DNA from: Bin87 sp034428455
GTDB lineage: Bacteria; Chloroflexota; Dehalococcoidia; Lucifugimonadales; UBA3495
Length of the DNA: 64,000 nucleotides
NCBI GenBank assembly: GCA_034428455.1
Contig: DAOUHZ010000114.1
Coordinates: 62,001 to 126,000, forward strand
Direction: 5' to 3'
Positions within the stretch are counted from its first letter, which is position 1; every line of letters begins with the position of its first letter. The translations under genes and the position numbers were made by a program. The notes beneath the pieces were generated by a model, which had not been told where the DNA came from, ran no database searches, and saw only the letters and a list, made by a program, of their open reading frames with translations. Positions 9,508 through 19,503 of the stretch are shown in pieces.

Positions 9508-9918
9508 ATGGAAAATACCCTCGAATTGCTCAACGAATTGACCGGCGACCCCAATATGATGTGGGTAGTGGGCGGTGGTTCCGTGGTCAGCGAGAACCAT
9601 GCTCACGGCATCAGACAACCCGAAGTCCACGGCGGCTGGGCGACCATCGAGGCCGACAACTGGCACTTCCACTTGCAGCTGGAGAAGATCGACGGGATTC
9701 AGTTCGTGGAGGCTAAAAGCCACGGCAACCTCAAGTCATACTACGTTCGTTTCTCCCACCAATGGGACGAGACCCTGGTGCGCTGCTATTTCCCCAATCC
9801 CTACCTGGACGACGACGAAAAGCGCACCGAGCTGCAGCCTGACAAACTCCGGGCTTTCGAGGAATCCCGCGATCGTTGGGTCGGGAAGGAGGACGACCTG
9901 ATTTTCGTAGAGCGCTGA
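9508..9918 (+). CDS. Conserved hypothetical protein of the cob operon
   Basis: 136 residues, no recognised family. Starts MENTLELLNELTG; rich in aromatic and acidic residues, with NWHFHLQLEKIDGIQFVEAKSHG in the middle. The alternating layout of strands suggests a small alpha+beta fold, and the pattern is loosely reminiscent of haem-utilisation ChuX/HutX-like proteins, but this is weak. The ATG at 9508 is preferred because GCAGGAGG sits 9-17 bases upstream; an ATG at 9487 overlapping the cobN stop is the alternative. Its place between cobN and the cobalt transporter genes suggests a role in cobalt or tetrapyrrole handling, which is inference only. Confidence 0.6.
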   Translation: MENTLELLNELTGDPNMMWVVGGGSVVSENHAHGIRQPEVHGGWATIEADNWHFHLQLEKIDGIQFVEAKSHGNLKSYYVRFSHQWDETLVRCYFPNPYLDDDEKRTELQPDKLRAFEESRDRWVGKEDDLIFVER

Positions 9919-10032
9919 CATTTCACGATCGTCGATATTGTCCTGCTCGCGGTATTGTCTAACCGCAGTCAACGGACTACAATCTCAATCACCGTGGGAT
10001 TTGATACCCCAACAACGAGAGGAGTGACAACT

Positions 10033-10227
10033 ATGTTCAACCGCTTTCTGTCCGCCACCGATACCGCTGCGTGGGCCCCTTGGATGGTCCTCGGCGCCAT
10101 TGCGCTGTATCTCGTCGGTTACGTTGATGGCGGAGTCCACGCTGCTTCCATCGGTGCGCCGGGCATCCTGACCACCGTTCACGAGTTCTTCCACCACGCC
10201 CGCCACGTGGCTTTCATGTGCCATTAG
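10033..10227 (+). CDS. cbtB: CbtB family cobalt transporter subunit
   Basis: 64 residues with one membrane helix (about residues 15-35) and the C-terminal signature HEFFHHARHVAFMCH, the histidine-rich ending of CbtB. CbtB is the small partner of CbtA in a B12-regulated cobalt uptake system. GAGGAGTG precedes the ATG. cbtA follows 210 bp later, with a strong hairpin at 10238-10264 between them. Confidence 0.9.
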   Translation: MFNRFLSATDTAAWAPWMVLGAIALYLVGYVDGGVHAASIGAPGILTTVHEFFHHARHVAFMCH

Positions 10228-10237
10228 GTTCTGGGCT

Positions 10238-10264
10238 GGCCCGACGTTGACCTGACGTCGGGCC
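10238..10264 (+). terminator. Intercistronic hairpin between cbtB and cbtA
   Basis: Perfect 10-bp stem GGCCCGACGT / ACGTCGGGCC with a 7-nt loop, 10 nt after the cbtB stop, followed by a weak pyrimidine stretch (GCCTCTTGCTT). It could partially terminate transcription or protect the upstream mRNA and so set the ratio of cbtB to cbtA. Confidence 0.55.
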
Positions 10265-10437
10265 GCCTCTTGCTTCCGGCAGGCGCCGGAACAGGATCGG
10301 CAAGTTTCGCCGCGCTAACGCTCTGCGGAGCGTATGGAGGAGTGCGTCGTGAATCTGCCTGATCGCTTTATCCGTTCACACGGCGGTCGGCCGCTTGGGC
10401 CGCATGAGCTGTTCAGCCAGATAGTCATCGGAGGTAT

Positions 10438-11238
10438 ATGATGACGCGCATTCTCCCCACTGCCATCGTAATGGGAGTAATCGTAGGCTTCCTCGTCGCA
10501 GCCTACATGAACATCTTCAACGTGCCCGTAATGGAATGGGCCATCGGGCTTGAAGGGTGCGACATCGATCGCGCCGGCTGCGCCGAGCAACTGGCAAACC
10601 CCGAAGAAGAGGAAGCGTTGCCCCTTGAATTCCTGATCAGCCTGGGTGGTCAGCGTGTCGGAATGAGCCTCGGTTTGGCCGTCATCGGCATCCTCTTTGG
10701 GGCTGTGTTCACCGCGTTGTACCACCTGATGCGGAACGCCACGCCGGGCTGGAACCCCTGGGCGTGGGCCGCAGTGGCCGGCCTGCTGGGCTTCTGGGGC
10801 CTTTCAATGTACACCCAGCTCAAGTTCCCTTTGAACCCCCCAGGCATCGGTGATGAGGGCACGCTGCTCGCCCGCCAGGGATTCCAGTTTCTGTTTATGG
10901 CGGTGTCGACCGTCTCCGTGGGCCTGGTCATTTATGGCGTCGGGCTGATCAACCGCAGTTCGACGGGATCCGGACGTTGGCTTCGTTACGCGGGCGTCGG
11001 AATCGCCTACGCCGTGGTGGCGCTCCTGTTGGCTTTCGCCCTGCCCAGCGTCAGGGACGCAGCGCCCGAGTGGCTACCGCCCGAACTCACCATTATGTTC
11101 CGCACTTTCACCGCCGTCGGACACTTCCTCCTCTGGATGGGCATTGCCTTCGCCACCATCGGTTACCGTTCCTACCGTGAGCGCGATGCGCACGCCTATC
11201 GCCAGGGGAGCGGCGCTACTCAAGCGACCGCCAGTTGA
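10438..11238 (+). CDS. cbtA: CbtA family cobalt transporter subunit
   Basis: 266-residue polytopic membrane protein; hydrophobic segments near residues 5-25, 72-95, 100-125, 145-170, 180-200 and 220-245. The N-terminus TRILPTAIVMGVIVGFLVAAY and its position behind cbtB identify it as CbtA, which with CbtB imports cobalt. Two ATG codons sit side by side (10438, 10441); GGAGGT lies just upstream. The region 10228-10437 before it holds the hairpin at 10238-10264 and no gene. Its stop overlaps the open frame of the next gene. Confidence 0.85.
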   Translation: MMTRILPTAIVMGVIVGFLVAAYMNIFNVPVMEWAIGLEGCDIDRAGCAEQLANPEEEEALPLEFLISLGGQRVGMSLGLAVIGILFGAVFTALYHLMRNATPGWNPWAWAAVAGLLGFWGLSMYTQLKFPLNPPGIGDEGTLLARQGFQFLFMAVSTVSVGLVIYGVGLINRSSTGSGRWLRYAGVGIAYAVVALLLAFALPSVRDAAPEWLPPELTIMFRTFTAVGHFLLWMGIAFATIGYRSYRERDAHAYRQGSGATQATAS

Positions 11239-11264
11239 TCCGACGGCGTTGCCAAGGTGAAACC

Positions 11265-13334
11265 GTGACCCAGCCCGCCGCCGGCCGCGAGCCCAGATTC
11301 CCCTTCACTGCCATCGTCGGTCAGACGCCGATGAAGCGGGCGCTGCTGCTCAACGCCATCAACCCCCGCATCGGCGGCGTGCTGGTGCGGGGCAAGAAGG
11401 GAACCGCCAAGAGCACTGCCGTGCGGTCTTTGGCCGCGCTGTTGCCCCAGGTGCCTGTAATGCCGGGCTGCTCCTACAGTTGCCAGCCCGGCGTGCCCCA
11501 GGATGTGTGCCAGTGGTGCCAGCAGACTGGGCGCGCCGGTAGTCCATCAGCCCGCCAGGTCCGCATCGTTGACCTGCCGGTGGGCGCCACTGAAGACCGT
11601 CTGGTGGGTTCGCTGGACATCGAGCAGGCCATCAAGTCCGGCGAGAAGAACTTCGAGCCCGGCCTCATCGCTTCCGCCCACCGCGGGATCCTGTACATCG
11701 ACGAGGTCAACCTGCTCAACGACCACCTGGTGGACGTGCTGCTGGACGCCGCCGCCATGGGTCGCAACTACGTGGAACGCGAGGGCATCTCCATCAGCCA
11801 CGACGCAGAGTTCATGCTCGTAGGCACCATGAATCCTGAGGAAGGTGATCTCCGCCCACAGCTTCTTGACCGTTTTGGTCTGGCTGTGGAGGTCGACGGC
11901 GTGTTCGAACCTGTCGAACGCCGTGAGGTGGTGCGCCGCCGCATGGCGTTCGAGTCCAGTCCCTTCGATTTCATGGATGACTGGGCCGACGCCGAACAGG
12001 CGGAACGCGAGCGCCTGCTGAGCAGCCAGCGACTCCTTCCAGACGTGGTTGTCCCTGACGAAATCCTGGAGCTCATCACCGACATCTGCGCCGAGTATCA
12101 GGTTGATGGGTTGCGAGGCGACATCGTCATGTACAAGACCGCCAGCACCATCGCTGCCTACGAGGGCCGAACCGTCGTCGATGTGGAAGATGTGCGCGAA
12201 GCCGCCCTGATGGCCCTGCTCCATCGCCAGCGTCGCCAGCCCTTCCAGCAGCCTCACCTGGTCACCGAGCAACTGGACAACATGCTGGAGGACTTCCAGA
12301 ACCAGCAGCGCGACCGCGAGCCGTCTGCCGATAACGACTCCAACGACGATCCCGGCGACTCCGATAGCGATAGAGAACCCGAACCTCCCGAAGACCAGGC
12401 TGATGAACCTGAAGACGCCGCCCTTGGCGACGAGTGGTTTGAGATTGGCAACCCCTACGCCGTCCAGAACCTCCAGGTCCAACCCCCGGATCGCCGCGCT
12501 CGCCGATCCTCCGGACGCCGCGCCACCACGGTGAGCGGCACCTCGGCCGGGCGGTACGTCGGCGCTCGTGTCCCGGAAGGTGCCGCTTCCGACCTTGCCT
12601 TGGACGCCACTCTCCGCGCCGCCGCGCCCCACCAGCAGTCCCGGCGCCAGACCTCGGATAGCGAAGCGGCTGCCCTGTTGATCGAGCCGTGGGACGTCCG
12701 CGAGAAAGTCCGCGAGACCCACACCGGCTCCCTGATCCTTTTCGTCGTAGACGCCAGCGGGTCCATGGGAGCCCAGCGCCGCATGGTCGCCGTCAAGGGC
12801 GCGGTCATGTCGCTGCTGCTCGATGCTTACCAACGCCGGGATCGGGTTGGTCTGATCGCCTTTCGGGGAACCGGAGCGGAAGTCCTGCTCCCGCCCACCG
12901 GCAGCGTCGAAATGGCCCAGTGGTGCCTTCAGGAAATGCCCACCGGGGGCCGCACGCCGCTGGCTCGGGCAATCTATCTCGCCATGGAAACTCTGGAAAC
13001 CGAGCGTTTGAAGGATCGGGACGTGCTGCCCCTGCTGGTGCTGCTATCCGACGGTCGCGCCAACGTGACGCTGGCCGGCGATCAGTCCTCCAACGTGCTC
13101 ACCCTGCCCGATGAAGTACGCCAACTGGGTGAAACGGTTGCCGCCGCCAAAATCCCGTCCGTCGTTGTGGACACCGAGCAGGACTTCATCAAGCTCGAGT
13201 TGGCGAAAAACATCGCCGACGCCATGTCCGCCCGCTACATCAAGCTCGACGACCTCGCCGCCCAAAGCCTGGCCGACGCGGTCCGCCGCGAACTCCCCGG
13301 CGAGCGACCCGTGGCAGACCTCACCCCTGCCTGA
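11265..13334 (+). CDS. Fused ChlI/ChlD-type AAA+ and VWA subunit of cobaltochelatase
   Basis: About 689 residues from a GTG at 11265 with AAGG upstream (a TTG at 11235 overlapping cbtA is the alternative). Domains in order: AAA+ ATPase with Walker A GKKGTAKST (about residues 43-51), a cysteine cluster GCSYSC...CQWC (about 69-87), Walker B ILYIDEVNLL, a very acidic Asp/Glu linker (nt 12290-12440), and a von Willebrand A domain with the MIDAS motif DASGSMG (nt 12751-12771). It combines the roles of CobS/ChlI and CobT/ChlD in one chain and should power CobN. The cysteine cluster is seen in such fused cobaltochelatase subunits and could bind zinc or iron-sulfur. Last gene of the B12 cluster. Confidence 0.88.
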   Translation: MTQPAAGREPRFPFTAIVGQTPMKRALLLNAINPRIGGVLVRGKKGTAKSTAVRSLAALLPQVPVMPGCSYSCQPGVPQDVCQWCQQTGRAGSPSARQVRIVDLPVGATEDRLVGSLDIEQAIKSGEKNFEPGLIASAHRGILYIDEVNLLNDHLVDVLLDAAAMGRNYVEREGISISHDAEFMLVGTMNPEEGDLRPQLLDRFGLAVEVDGVFEPVERREVVRRRMAFESSPFDFMDDWADAEQAERERLLSSQRLLPDVVVPDEILELITDICAEYQVDGLRGDIVMYKTASTIAAYEGRTVVDVEDVREAALMALLHRQRRQPFQQPHLVTEQLDNMLEDFQNQQRDREPSADNDSNDDPGDSDSDREPEPPEDQADEPEDAALGDEWFEIGNPYAVQNLQVQPPDRRARRSSGRRATTVSGTSAGRYVGARVPEGAASDLALDATLRAAAPHQQSRRQTSDSEAAALLIEPWDVREKVRETHTGSLILFVVDASGSMGAQRRMVAVKGAVMSLLLDAYQRRDRVGLIAFRGTGAEVLLPPTGSVEMAQWCLQEMPTGGRTPLARAIYLAMETLETERLKDRDVLPLLVLLSDGRANVTLAGDQSSNVLTLPDEVRQLGETVAAAKIPSVVVDTEQDFIKLELAKNIADAMSARYIKLDDLAAQSLADAVRRELPGERPVADLTPA

Positions 13335-13400
13335 CTCCCGCAGCCGTTCACTCTTTATCTCCTTCCCCGCTGAAAGACGATGCGGGGCTAGAGCAGAAGC

Positions 13401-13426
13401 CGTCATTCCTGCGCAAGCAGGAATCC
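13401..13426. repeat. REP-like hairpin (CGTCATTCCTGC type)
   Basis: ATTCCTGC (13405-13412) / GCAGGAAT (13417-13424) with a GCAA loop, preceded by CGTC. The same unit with small changes occurs inside the MITE-like element at 61097-61242 and in part at 18238-18266. Lies in the gap between the chelatase gene and glyQS, which otherwise holds no gene. Confidence 0.6.
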
Positions 13427-13512
13427 ATCGCTCACGGGAAAGCCGATCTCCGTCGCATTCGGCCGGGCAGTGATAACATGATTAAATCCTTATCACCATA
13501 ACGAGGTCCCAG

Positions 13513-14832
<1,320 letters not shown>

Positions 14833-14951
14833 AGGTCCAAGCGCCAAATCTGATCTCGTGGACTGCGAACGACAAGCAATATTTGCGGCCGTCCACGTAT
14901 GAGTAGATTTCCTCAGGCTGGATGTTGGGGAGTGCTGGCCAGGAAATGAGA

Positions 14952-15773
14952 ATGAGTAAAACCAATCGCAATCACTATAACCCTCGCAATTATTTGAGGG
15001 CTTGGACGGCAACAACCGAGCAGATTTATCAACTCGATTTGCGTGCTGAGGCACCTCAACCAAAGCTGGTGGGAGTCGGAGATGCCGGCGTGGAACGGTT
15101 TTTGTATCCTCAAGTGGTCGAGGATTATCTTCGCGATTACGTGGAGGGGCCGGCATGGGACATTTTGGCCCGGTTGAAGTTGGGCGAACAAGTTCTGCTC
15201 GCCGAGTTGGAGCCGCTGTATAAGTACATGGCTGCTCAAATTGGGCGAACGCCGGCCATGCGTGATGCGCTCAGGAACCGTTTGGATATAGTTCGTGGCA
15301 AAGTTCACCAAGAGTGGGCCCGAAACGGGATGGGGCTCAGCCATGATGAGTCTGACGAGCAATTCATCAACGATGGTCTTGAATGGGCCATCGATCGTGC
15401 AACCACCGGTCAGTCGCCTACCCTAGTAAATCTGATGCGACAAATGACGTGGAAAGTGTATCAGTTGAACGATTCAGAAGAGCTGATTACGAGCGACTGT
15501 GGGGTTTATAGAATTGGTGAACGTTTGACCGATATGGACGCCGGCATTTTCTTTCCCGTTTCACCCGACCGCGTGTTGGTTGGGCTAAGAAATACGAACG
15601 AACGGTGGACAATGGTAAACGAGATAATGGTTCCGAAATCGGCCGTGGAAGTTGAAAGAGCATTTGATGGCTATGCGGCAAAGGCCAACTCCCTGATAGC
15701 TGGGCACGCTGACCGGTTCATTTTCGGGAGATCTGAGGTCGTTCTCTTAGAGGCTACTAGAGCGACCGGGTGA
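14952..15773 (+). CDS. DUF4238 domain protein
   Basis: 273 residues. The N-terminus SKTNRNHYNPRNYLRAWT is the DUF4238 signature (a conserved His and Pro followed by an aromatic/Leu-Arg-x-aromatic). Function of the family is unknown. Base composition is visibly lower in GC than glyQS and birA on either side, with many AAT, ATA and TTG codons, which suggests recent transfer. The ATG at 14952 is chosen because AGGA lies 8-11 bases upstream; 14946 is close. Ends 6 nt before birA, so insertion has not left a long scar. Confidence 0.7.
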   Translation: MSKTNRNHYNPRNYLRAWTATTEQIYQLDLRAEAPQPKLVGVGDAGVERFLYPQVVEDYLRDYVEGPAWDILARLKLGEQVLLAELEPLYKYMAAQIGRTPAMRDALRNRLDIVRGKVHQEWARNGMGLSHDESDEQFINDGLEWAIDRATTGQSPTLVNLMRQMTWKVYQLNDSEELITSDCGVYRIGERLTDMDAGIFFPVSPDRVLVGLRNTNERWTMVNEIMVPKSAVEVERAFDGYAAKANSLIAGHADRFIFGRSEVVLLEATRATG

Positions 15774-15779
15774 ACTCAT

Positions 15780-16583
15780 TTGCCCCCCTCCATCGTTGCC
15801 CAAATGCTCCGCTCCGGGCTCTACACCGCCATAATCGGCCGGAGCGTGCGCTTCTACCAATCCACCGGGTCTACCATGGACGACGCTGCGGAGTGGGCTC
15901 GGGACGGGGCCGATGAAGGAGCCGTCGTAGTCGCGGAGACCCAGAGCGCCAGTCGCGGGCGCATGGGCCGCCGTTGGATATCCGACGAGGGCAATCTCTA
16001 TTTCTCCGTTCTATTTCGGCCCGAACCGGATGCTCTGCCCCTGCTCAGCCCGCTGGCCGGCGTTGCAGTCACCCGGGCCATCCGGCAGGTCGCCGGCTTC
16101 CATCCAACCATCAAATGGCCCAACGACATCATGATCGATGGCCGCAAGGTCGCCGGTATTCTCGCCGAGAGTGCGCTGTCCGGCTCCCAGATCCAGCGCG
16201 CCGTAGTCGGCATCGGCGTAAACGTCGCCCTGGACGTATCCGCCGACCCCGAAATCGCCGCCACCGCGACCAGCCTGAACCACGCGTGCGACACTGATGT
16301 CGACCGGGCCGAACTGCTGCGCCGTATCCTCCAGCACATGGATGCTTTGTACTTGGACCTGCGCCGCGGCCACTCGCCCATCGTTGAATGGCTCCGGTGG
16401 CTGGATACCCTCGGCCAGCGCGTCGCCGTCACCCACCACGGCGCAACCGAAACCGGCCTCGCCGAAGCTATCGATGATCACGGCAACCTCATGCTCCGCA
16501 CCGACACGGGCGAGTTGTTGACCCTCACCGCCGGAGACATTACCCTCCGTGCAGTCCAAGGAGCGCCCGTATCCAATGCTTGA
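15780..16583 (+). CDS. birA: Biotin-[acetyl-CoA-carboxylase] ligase (BirA), no DNA-binding domain
   Basis: About 267 residues from a TTG start (ATG at 15804 is possible). Class I biotin protein ligase: STMDDA near residue 31, the biotinoyl-AMP loop SRGRMGRRW (58-66) and KWPNDI (112-117) are all present, and a short SH3-like C-terminal domain follows. The N-terminal helix-turn-helix of E. coli BirA is missing, so it cannot repress a biotin operon. Attaches biotin to carboxyl carrier proteins in the cytoplasm. The 3' end overlaps the next gene by 8 nt. Confidence 0.92.
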   Translation: MPPSIVAQMLRSGLYTAIIGRSVRFYQSTGSTMDDAAEWARDGADEGAVVVAETQSASRGRMGRRWISDEGNLYFSVLFRPEPDALPLLSPLAGVAVTRAIRQVAGFHPTIKWPNDIMIDGRKVAGILAESALSGSQIQRAVVGIGVNVALDVSADPEIAATATSLNHACDTDVDRAELLRRILQHMDALYLDLRRGHSPIVEWLRWLDTLGQRVAVTHHGATETGLAEAIDDHGNLMLRTDTGELLTLTAGDITLRAVQGAPVSNA

Positions 16584-17385
16584 AAATCTGTACCTCGATG
16601 GCAAAGTCGTCGTCATCACCGGCGGCGGGACCGGTCTCGGCCTCGAAATGGTGCGCGCCCTCACCCGCTCCGGCGCCAACCTCGCCATCGCGGGCCGGCG
16701 TCCCGGTCCCATTGAGGCGGCACGCGACGAAGCGCTCGCCGCCGGCCAGGACGCCATCGCCGTCCCCACCGACGTTTCCAAGTCTTCGGATTCCGATGCG
16801 CTCATCGATGCGGCGATGTCACACTTCGGCCGCGTCGACGTGCTCATCAACAACGCCGCCATGGTCGCCGACAACGTCCTCAAACCCATCTGGGAGATCA
16901 CTGACGACGATTGGGAATCGGCCATGTCCGTAAACCTCTCCGGCGCGTTCTACTGCGCCCGCGCCGCCGCCAAACCCATGGCCGACGCCGGAAAAGGCAA
17001 AATCATCAACGTCGCGTCCGGCTTCGGGCTCCGCGGCGGCCGCGACATCTACATGTACTGTAGCTCCAAGGGCGGCGTAATCCAGCTGACCCGCGTCCTG
17101 TCCTTCAGCCTGGCGCGCTACGGAATCACGGCCAACAGCATCGTTCCCGGCTTCATCCCGACCATCGACCCCGGCGCCGAGATCAACCGCACCCTGCCCC
17201 AGTCCGGCGATTTTCTGCCCACGGGCAAATTGGGCAAGCCCGAGGATCTTGGCCCGATCGCCGTGTTCCTGGCCTCCGATGCCTCCGACTACATGACCGG
17301 CGAGATGTTCATCCTGGATGGAGCCGGCCTGGCCGCCGGGATCTCCCCCACCGGCCACGCTCCCGTCGCCGCGCTGGAACCGTAA
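16576..17385 (+). CDS. SDR-family NAD(P)-dependent oxidoreductase
   Basis: 269 residues, classical short-chain dehydrogenase/reductase. Cofactor loop TGGGTGLG (about 15-22), NNAA (92-95), catalytic Ser148, Tyr161 and Lys165 (YCSSK). The basic residues after strand 2 (GRRPGP) favour NADP(H). It overlaps birA by 8 nt, with AAGGAG 13 nt before the ATG. Substrate unknown; the next gene is a diverged SDR relative, so the two could form a heteromer. Confidence 0.9.
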   Translation: MLENLYLDGKVVVITGGGTGLGLEMVRALTRSGANLAIAGRRPGPIEAARDEALAAGQDAIAVPTDVSKSSDSDALIDAAMSHFGRVDVLINNAAMVADNVLKPIWEITDDDWESAMSVNLSGAFYCARAAAKPMADAGKGKIINVASGFGLRGGRDIYMYCSSKGGVIQLTRVLSFSLARYGITANSIVPGFIPTIDPGAEINRTLPQSGDFLPTGKLGKPEDLGPIAVFLASDASDYMTGEMFILDGAGLAAGISPTGHAPVAALEP

Positions 17386-17418
17386 CCCATCATCTCCACC
17401 TGAAAGCGGTTATCCATC

Positions 17419-17453
17419 TGTCATTGCGAGGAGCCTAGCGACGTGGCAATCCC
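17419..17453. repeat. Half-copy of the CATTGCGAG/GGCAATC repeat overlapping a start codon
   Basis: TGTCATTGCGAGGAGCCTAG followed by CGACGTGGCAATCCCG. It matches the left half of the MITE-like elements at 25857-26012 and 60896-61033. The GTG in its right part (17443) is the apparent start codon of the following SDR-like gene. Confidence 0.65.
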
Positions 17454-18225
17454 GTCCCAATCACGCCTCCCGGCCGAGTTCAGCCTTGCCGGCCACACCG
17501 CAATTGTCGCCTCCGCCGGCGGTGATGAGACCCCATACATGGCCGCCGCGCTGGCCGAGGCCGGAGCGTCGGTGTTCGCCGTGGCTCGCCGCCAATCCTC
17601 TGCCGATGCCATCGCCGACGCGGTCTCCGCCGTCTCCGGGCGCGACACCGCACGCCATGTGGGGCGTTGGGACACGCCCGATGCGGCCTCCGAGGCTGTC
17701 GATGCCTTCGCCGCCGCCCATCCCCGCGTCGACATCTTGGTCAACGACACCCGCAGCTTTTTCGCCAAACCCGCCGCCGACATCTCCCTAGCCGAGTGGG
17801 ACGAGCTTCACGCCCGCAACGTGCGCGCTACCTTCATGCTGAGCCAGGCCGTGGGTCAACGGATGCTGGACCAGCGGTACGGCCGCATCGTCAACGTCAT
17901 CTCCAATCTGGCCGAGCGGGCTGTCATCAACTGCTCGGCGTACAGCGCGACGCAAGCCGCCGTCCTGTCCCTTACCCGTTCCCTGGCCGTCGAATGGGGC
18001 CGCAGCGAGATCCGCGTCAACGCGGTCGGGTCCGGCTGGTCAACCGCTGAAGACATCCCCCTGGAAACCCAGCGCGAGGAACTCCTCGTTCGCTACACCC
18101 CCATGCGTCGCAAGGGCCACCCCCGCGACCTAGCGGCCATGCTCGTCTACCTCTGCTCCCCCCACTGCGACTACCCCTCCGGCCAGCCCGTTTACATCGA
18201 CGGCGGCCTCAACGCGCATCCGTAG
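17443..18225 (+). CDS. SDR-fold protein with degenerate active site
   Basis: 260 residues with the SDR fold but altered signatures. The cofactor glycine motif reads ASAGGDETPY (23-32) instead of TGxxxGxG, the NNAG motif is NDTR (101-104), and the catalytic YxxxK is Tyr167-Ser-Ala-Thr-Gln171, i.e. the lysine is lost while Ser154 and Tyr167 remain. The C-terminal SPHCDYPSGQPVYIDGG is standard. It is either a non-catalytic partner of the SDR just upstream or an enzyme with changed chemistry. The GTG start lies inside a dispersed repeat, so the first 8-10 residues (MAIPSQSRL) are repeat-derived. A later start has no obvious ribosome site. Confidence 0.8.
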   Translation: MAIPSQSRLPAEFSLAGHTAIVASAGGDETPYMAAALAEAGASVFAVARRQSSADAIADAVSAVSGRDTARHVGRWDTPDAASEAVDAFAAAHPRVDILVNDTRSFFAKPAADISLAEWDELHARNVRATFMLSQAVGQRMLDQRYGRIVNVISNLAERAVINCSAYSATQAAVLSLTRSLAVEWGRSEIRVNAVGSGWSTAEDIPLETQREELLVRYTPMRRKGHPRDLAAMLVYLCSPHCDYPSGQPVYIDGGLNAHP

Positions 18226-18237
18226 CCACCGCCGGTG

Positions 18238-18266
18238 CCATTCCGGCGGAATCCGGAATCCAGCCA
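18238..18266. repeat. REP-like fragment
   Basis: CATTCCGGCGGAATCCGG followed by AATCCAG, related to the ATTCCGGCATTCGCCGG arm in the element at 61097-61242. Immediately upstream of the NucS-like gene. Confidence 0.5.
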
Positions 18267-18284
18267 CCCAAAAAGGCAAGCGTC

Positions 18285-19448
18285 ATGAGCGGCGAACCCA
18301 AAATGTTCCGTATTGATCCCCAGACTCACGAGTCTTCCTCTATCGCCGAGGTAGAGTTCGCTCAGTTGGGACTTCGTGAACGGCGAGACATCCAAGAATG
18401 GGTGGCATCCAATCCGCGAATATTGGGTGACGACCTTCTGATCGTGGGCAAGGAATTTAGCGACTTTGATCGGACCAACGAACGGTTGGATCTTTTGGCG
18501 GTTGATCCTGACGGTAAGTTAGTGATTATTGAGCTTAAGCGGGATGACACCGGCTCTGATGCACATTGGCAAGCCATAAAATACGCGAGCTATCTTAGCC
18601 ACGCTACCACCTCCGAAATCGTAAGAATGTTGGCAGATTATGCTGAAATCTCGGAGCCCGAAGCGGGCGAAGCATTGTTGCATCATCTAAATGCGGATGA
18701 CCTAGTATCGCTCAACCACGACCAGCGCATAATTTTGGCCAGTCACCGCTTTGCTCCGGAAGTCACTTCGGCAGTCCTTTGGCTGAATGAAAAATCCGTC
18801 GATGAAAACCGCATATCCTGCGTGCAGTTGGTTCCATATCACGACGAACAGACGGACTCATTGTATGTTCAGGCGTCGACCATCATTCCTGTTCCCGGGG
18901 TAGACGAATACGTCATTAGGGTGAGCAATGCGACGAGTAACGGGACTCCGGCCAACGGTAGCAGTTTTGCAGCCAACCTCAAAAAAGCCTATGACCGGAA
19001 TAGGGATGATGCGGTGACACATTTCTTGCGAAAGGTGGGAACCGTTGTGACGAACTCCCTTCCGGTCGACATCAGACCGGACAAGAAAAGCAAGTGGGCG
19101 GGGCGTCACGGTGATCAAGTGGGCCGATACTACCATCTTTGGTATTCTTCGCCAGTATGGAGTAATTGGGGTACGTCATACCGGATCAATTTGTACCCGC
19201 AAGGAGACTCCGGTGAATGGCACGCAAACCTGGAATTTTGCTATGAGCAAGAGGCGCTGGCGGCAACGATAAGGGGAATTACTCTATGTGACGGTCAATC
19301 TGTCAACGAAGGCAGCATTTCGGCTAGCGCCGGAGCGAGGACCTTAACGGATGAATTTTGTGATGAAATTTCCGAGCTGACGAAGCTTTTCATCCGGGCC
19401 ATCACACCTGAGGTTCGGAGATTCGAGAACAATTCCAACGAAGAGTAG
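18285..19448 (+). CDS. NucS/DUF91-like PD-(D/E)XK nuclease domain protein
   Basis: 387 residues. N-terminal third carries ERLDLLAVDPDGKLVIIELKRDD (written here as spans): Asp69 and Glu83-Leu-Lys85 form the PD-(D/E)XK core seen in NucS/DUF91-type endonuclease domains; RRDIQEWVASNPRILG before it is the conserved helical lead-in. The C-terminal half (about 230-387), with KKSKWAGRHGDQ and aromatic-rich strands, is not recognised. Lower GC than its neighbours, suggesting transfer. It may be a stand-alone restriction or repair-type nuclease; no methylase or other partner is adjacent. Confidence 0.7.
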   Translation: MSGEPKMFRIDPQTHESSSIAEVEFAQLGLRERRDIQEWVASNPRILGDDLLIVGKEFSDFDRTNERLDLLAVDPDGKLVIIELKRDDTGSDAHWQAIKYASYLSHATTSEIVRMLADYAEISEPEAGEALLHHLNADDLVSLNHDQRIILASHRFAPEVTSAVLWLNEKSVDENRISCVQLVPYHDEQTDSLYVQASTIIPVPGVDEYVIRVSNATSNGTPANGSSFAANLKKAYDRNRDDAVTHFLRKVGTVVTNSLPVDIRPDKKSKWAGRHGDQVGRYYHLWYSSPVWSNWGTSYRINLYPQGDSGEWHANLEFCYEQEALAATIRGITLCDGQSVNEGSISASAGARTLTDEFCDEISELTKLFIRAITPEVRRFENNSNEE

Positions 19449-19503
19449 ATGCGCCTTGGAGCGACAACCTGCGGCTCACAGACCAATCCCCGGCCCGCGC
19501 AGG

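Noticed and set aside
13335..13512. Possible T-box leader before glyQS
   Set aside because: No T-box consensus or specifier stem is seen; the gap holds only a REP-like hairpin and a weak promoter-like sequence.
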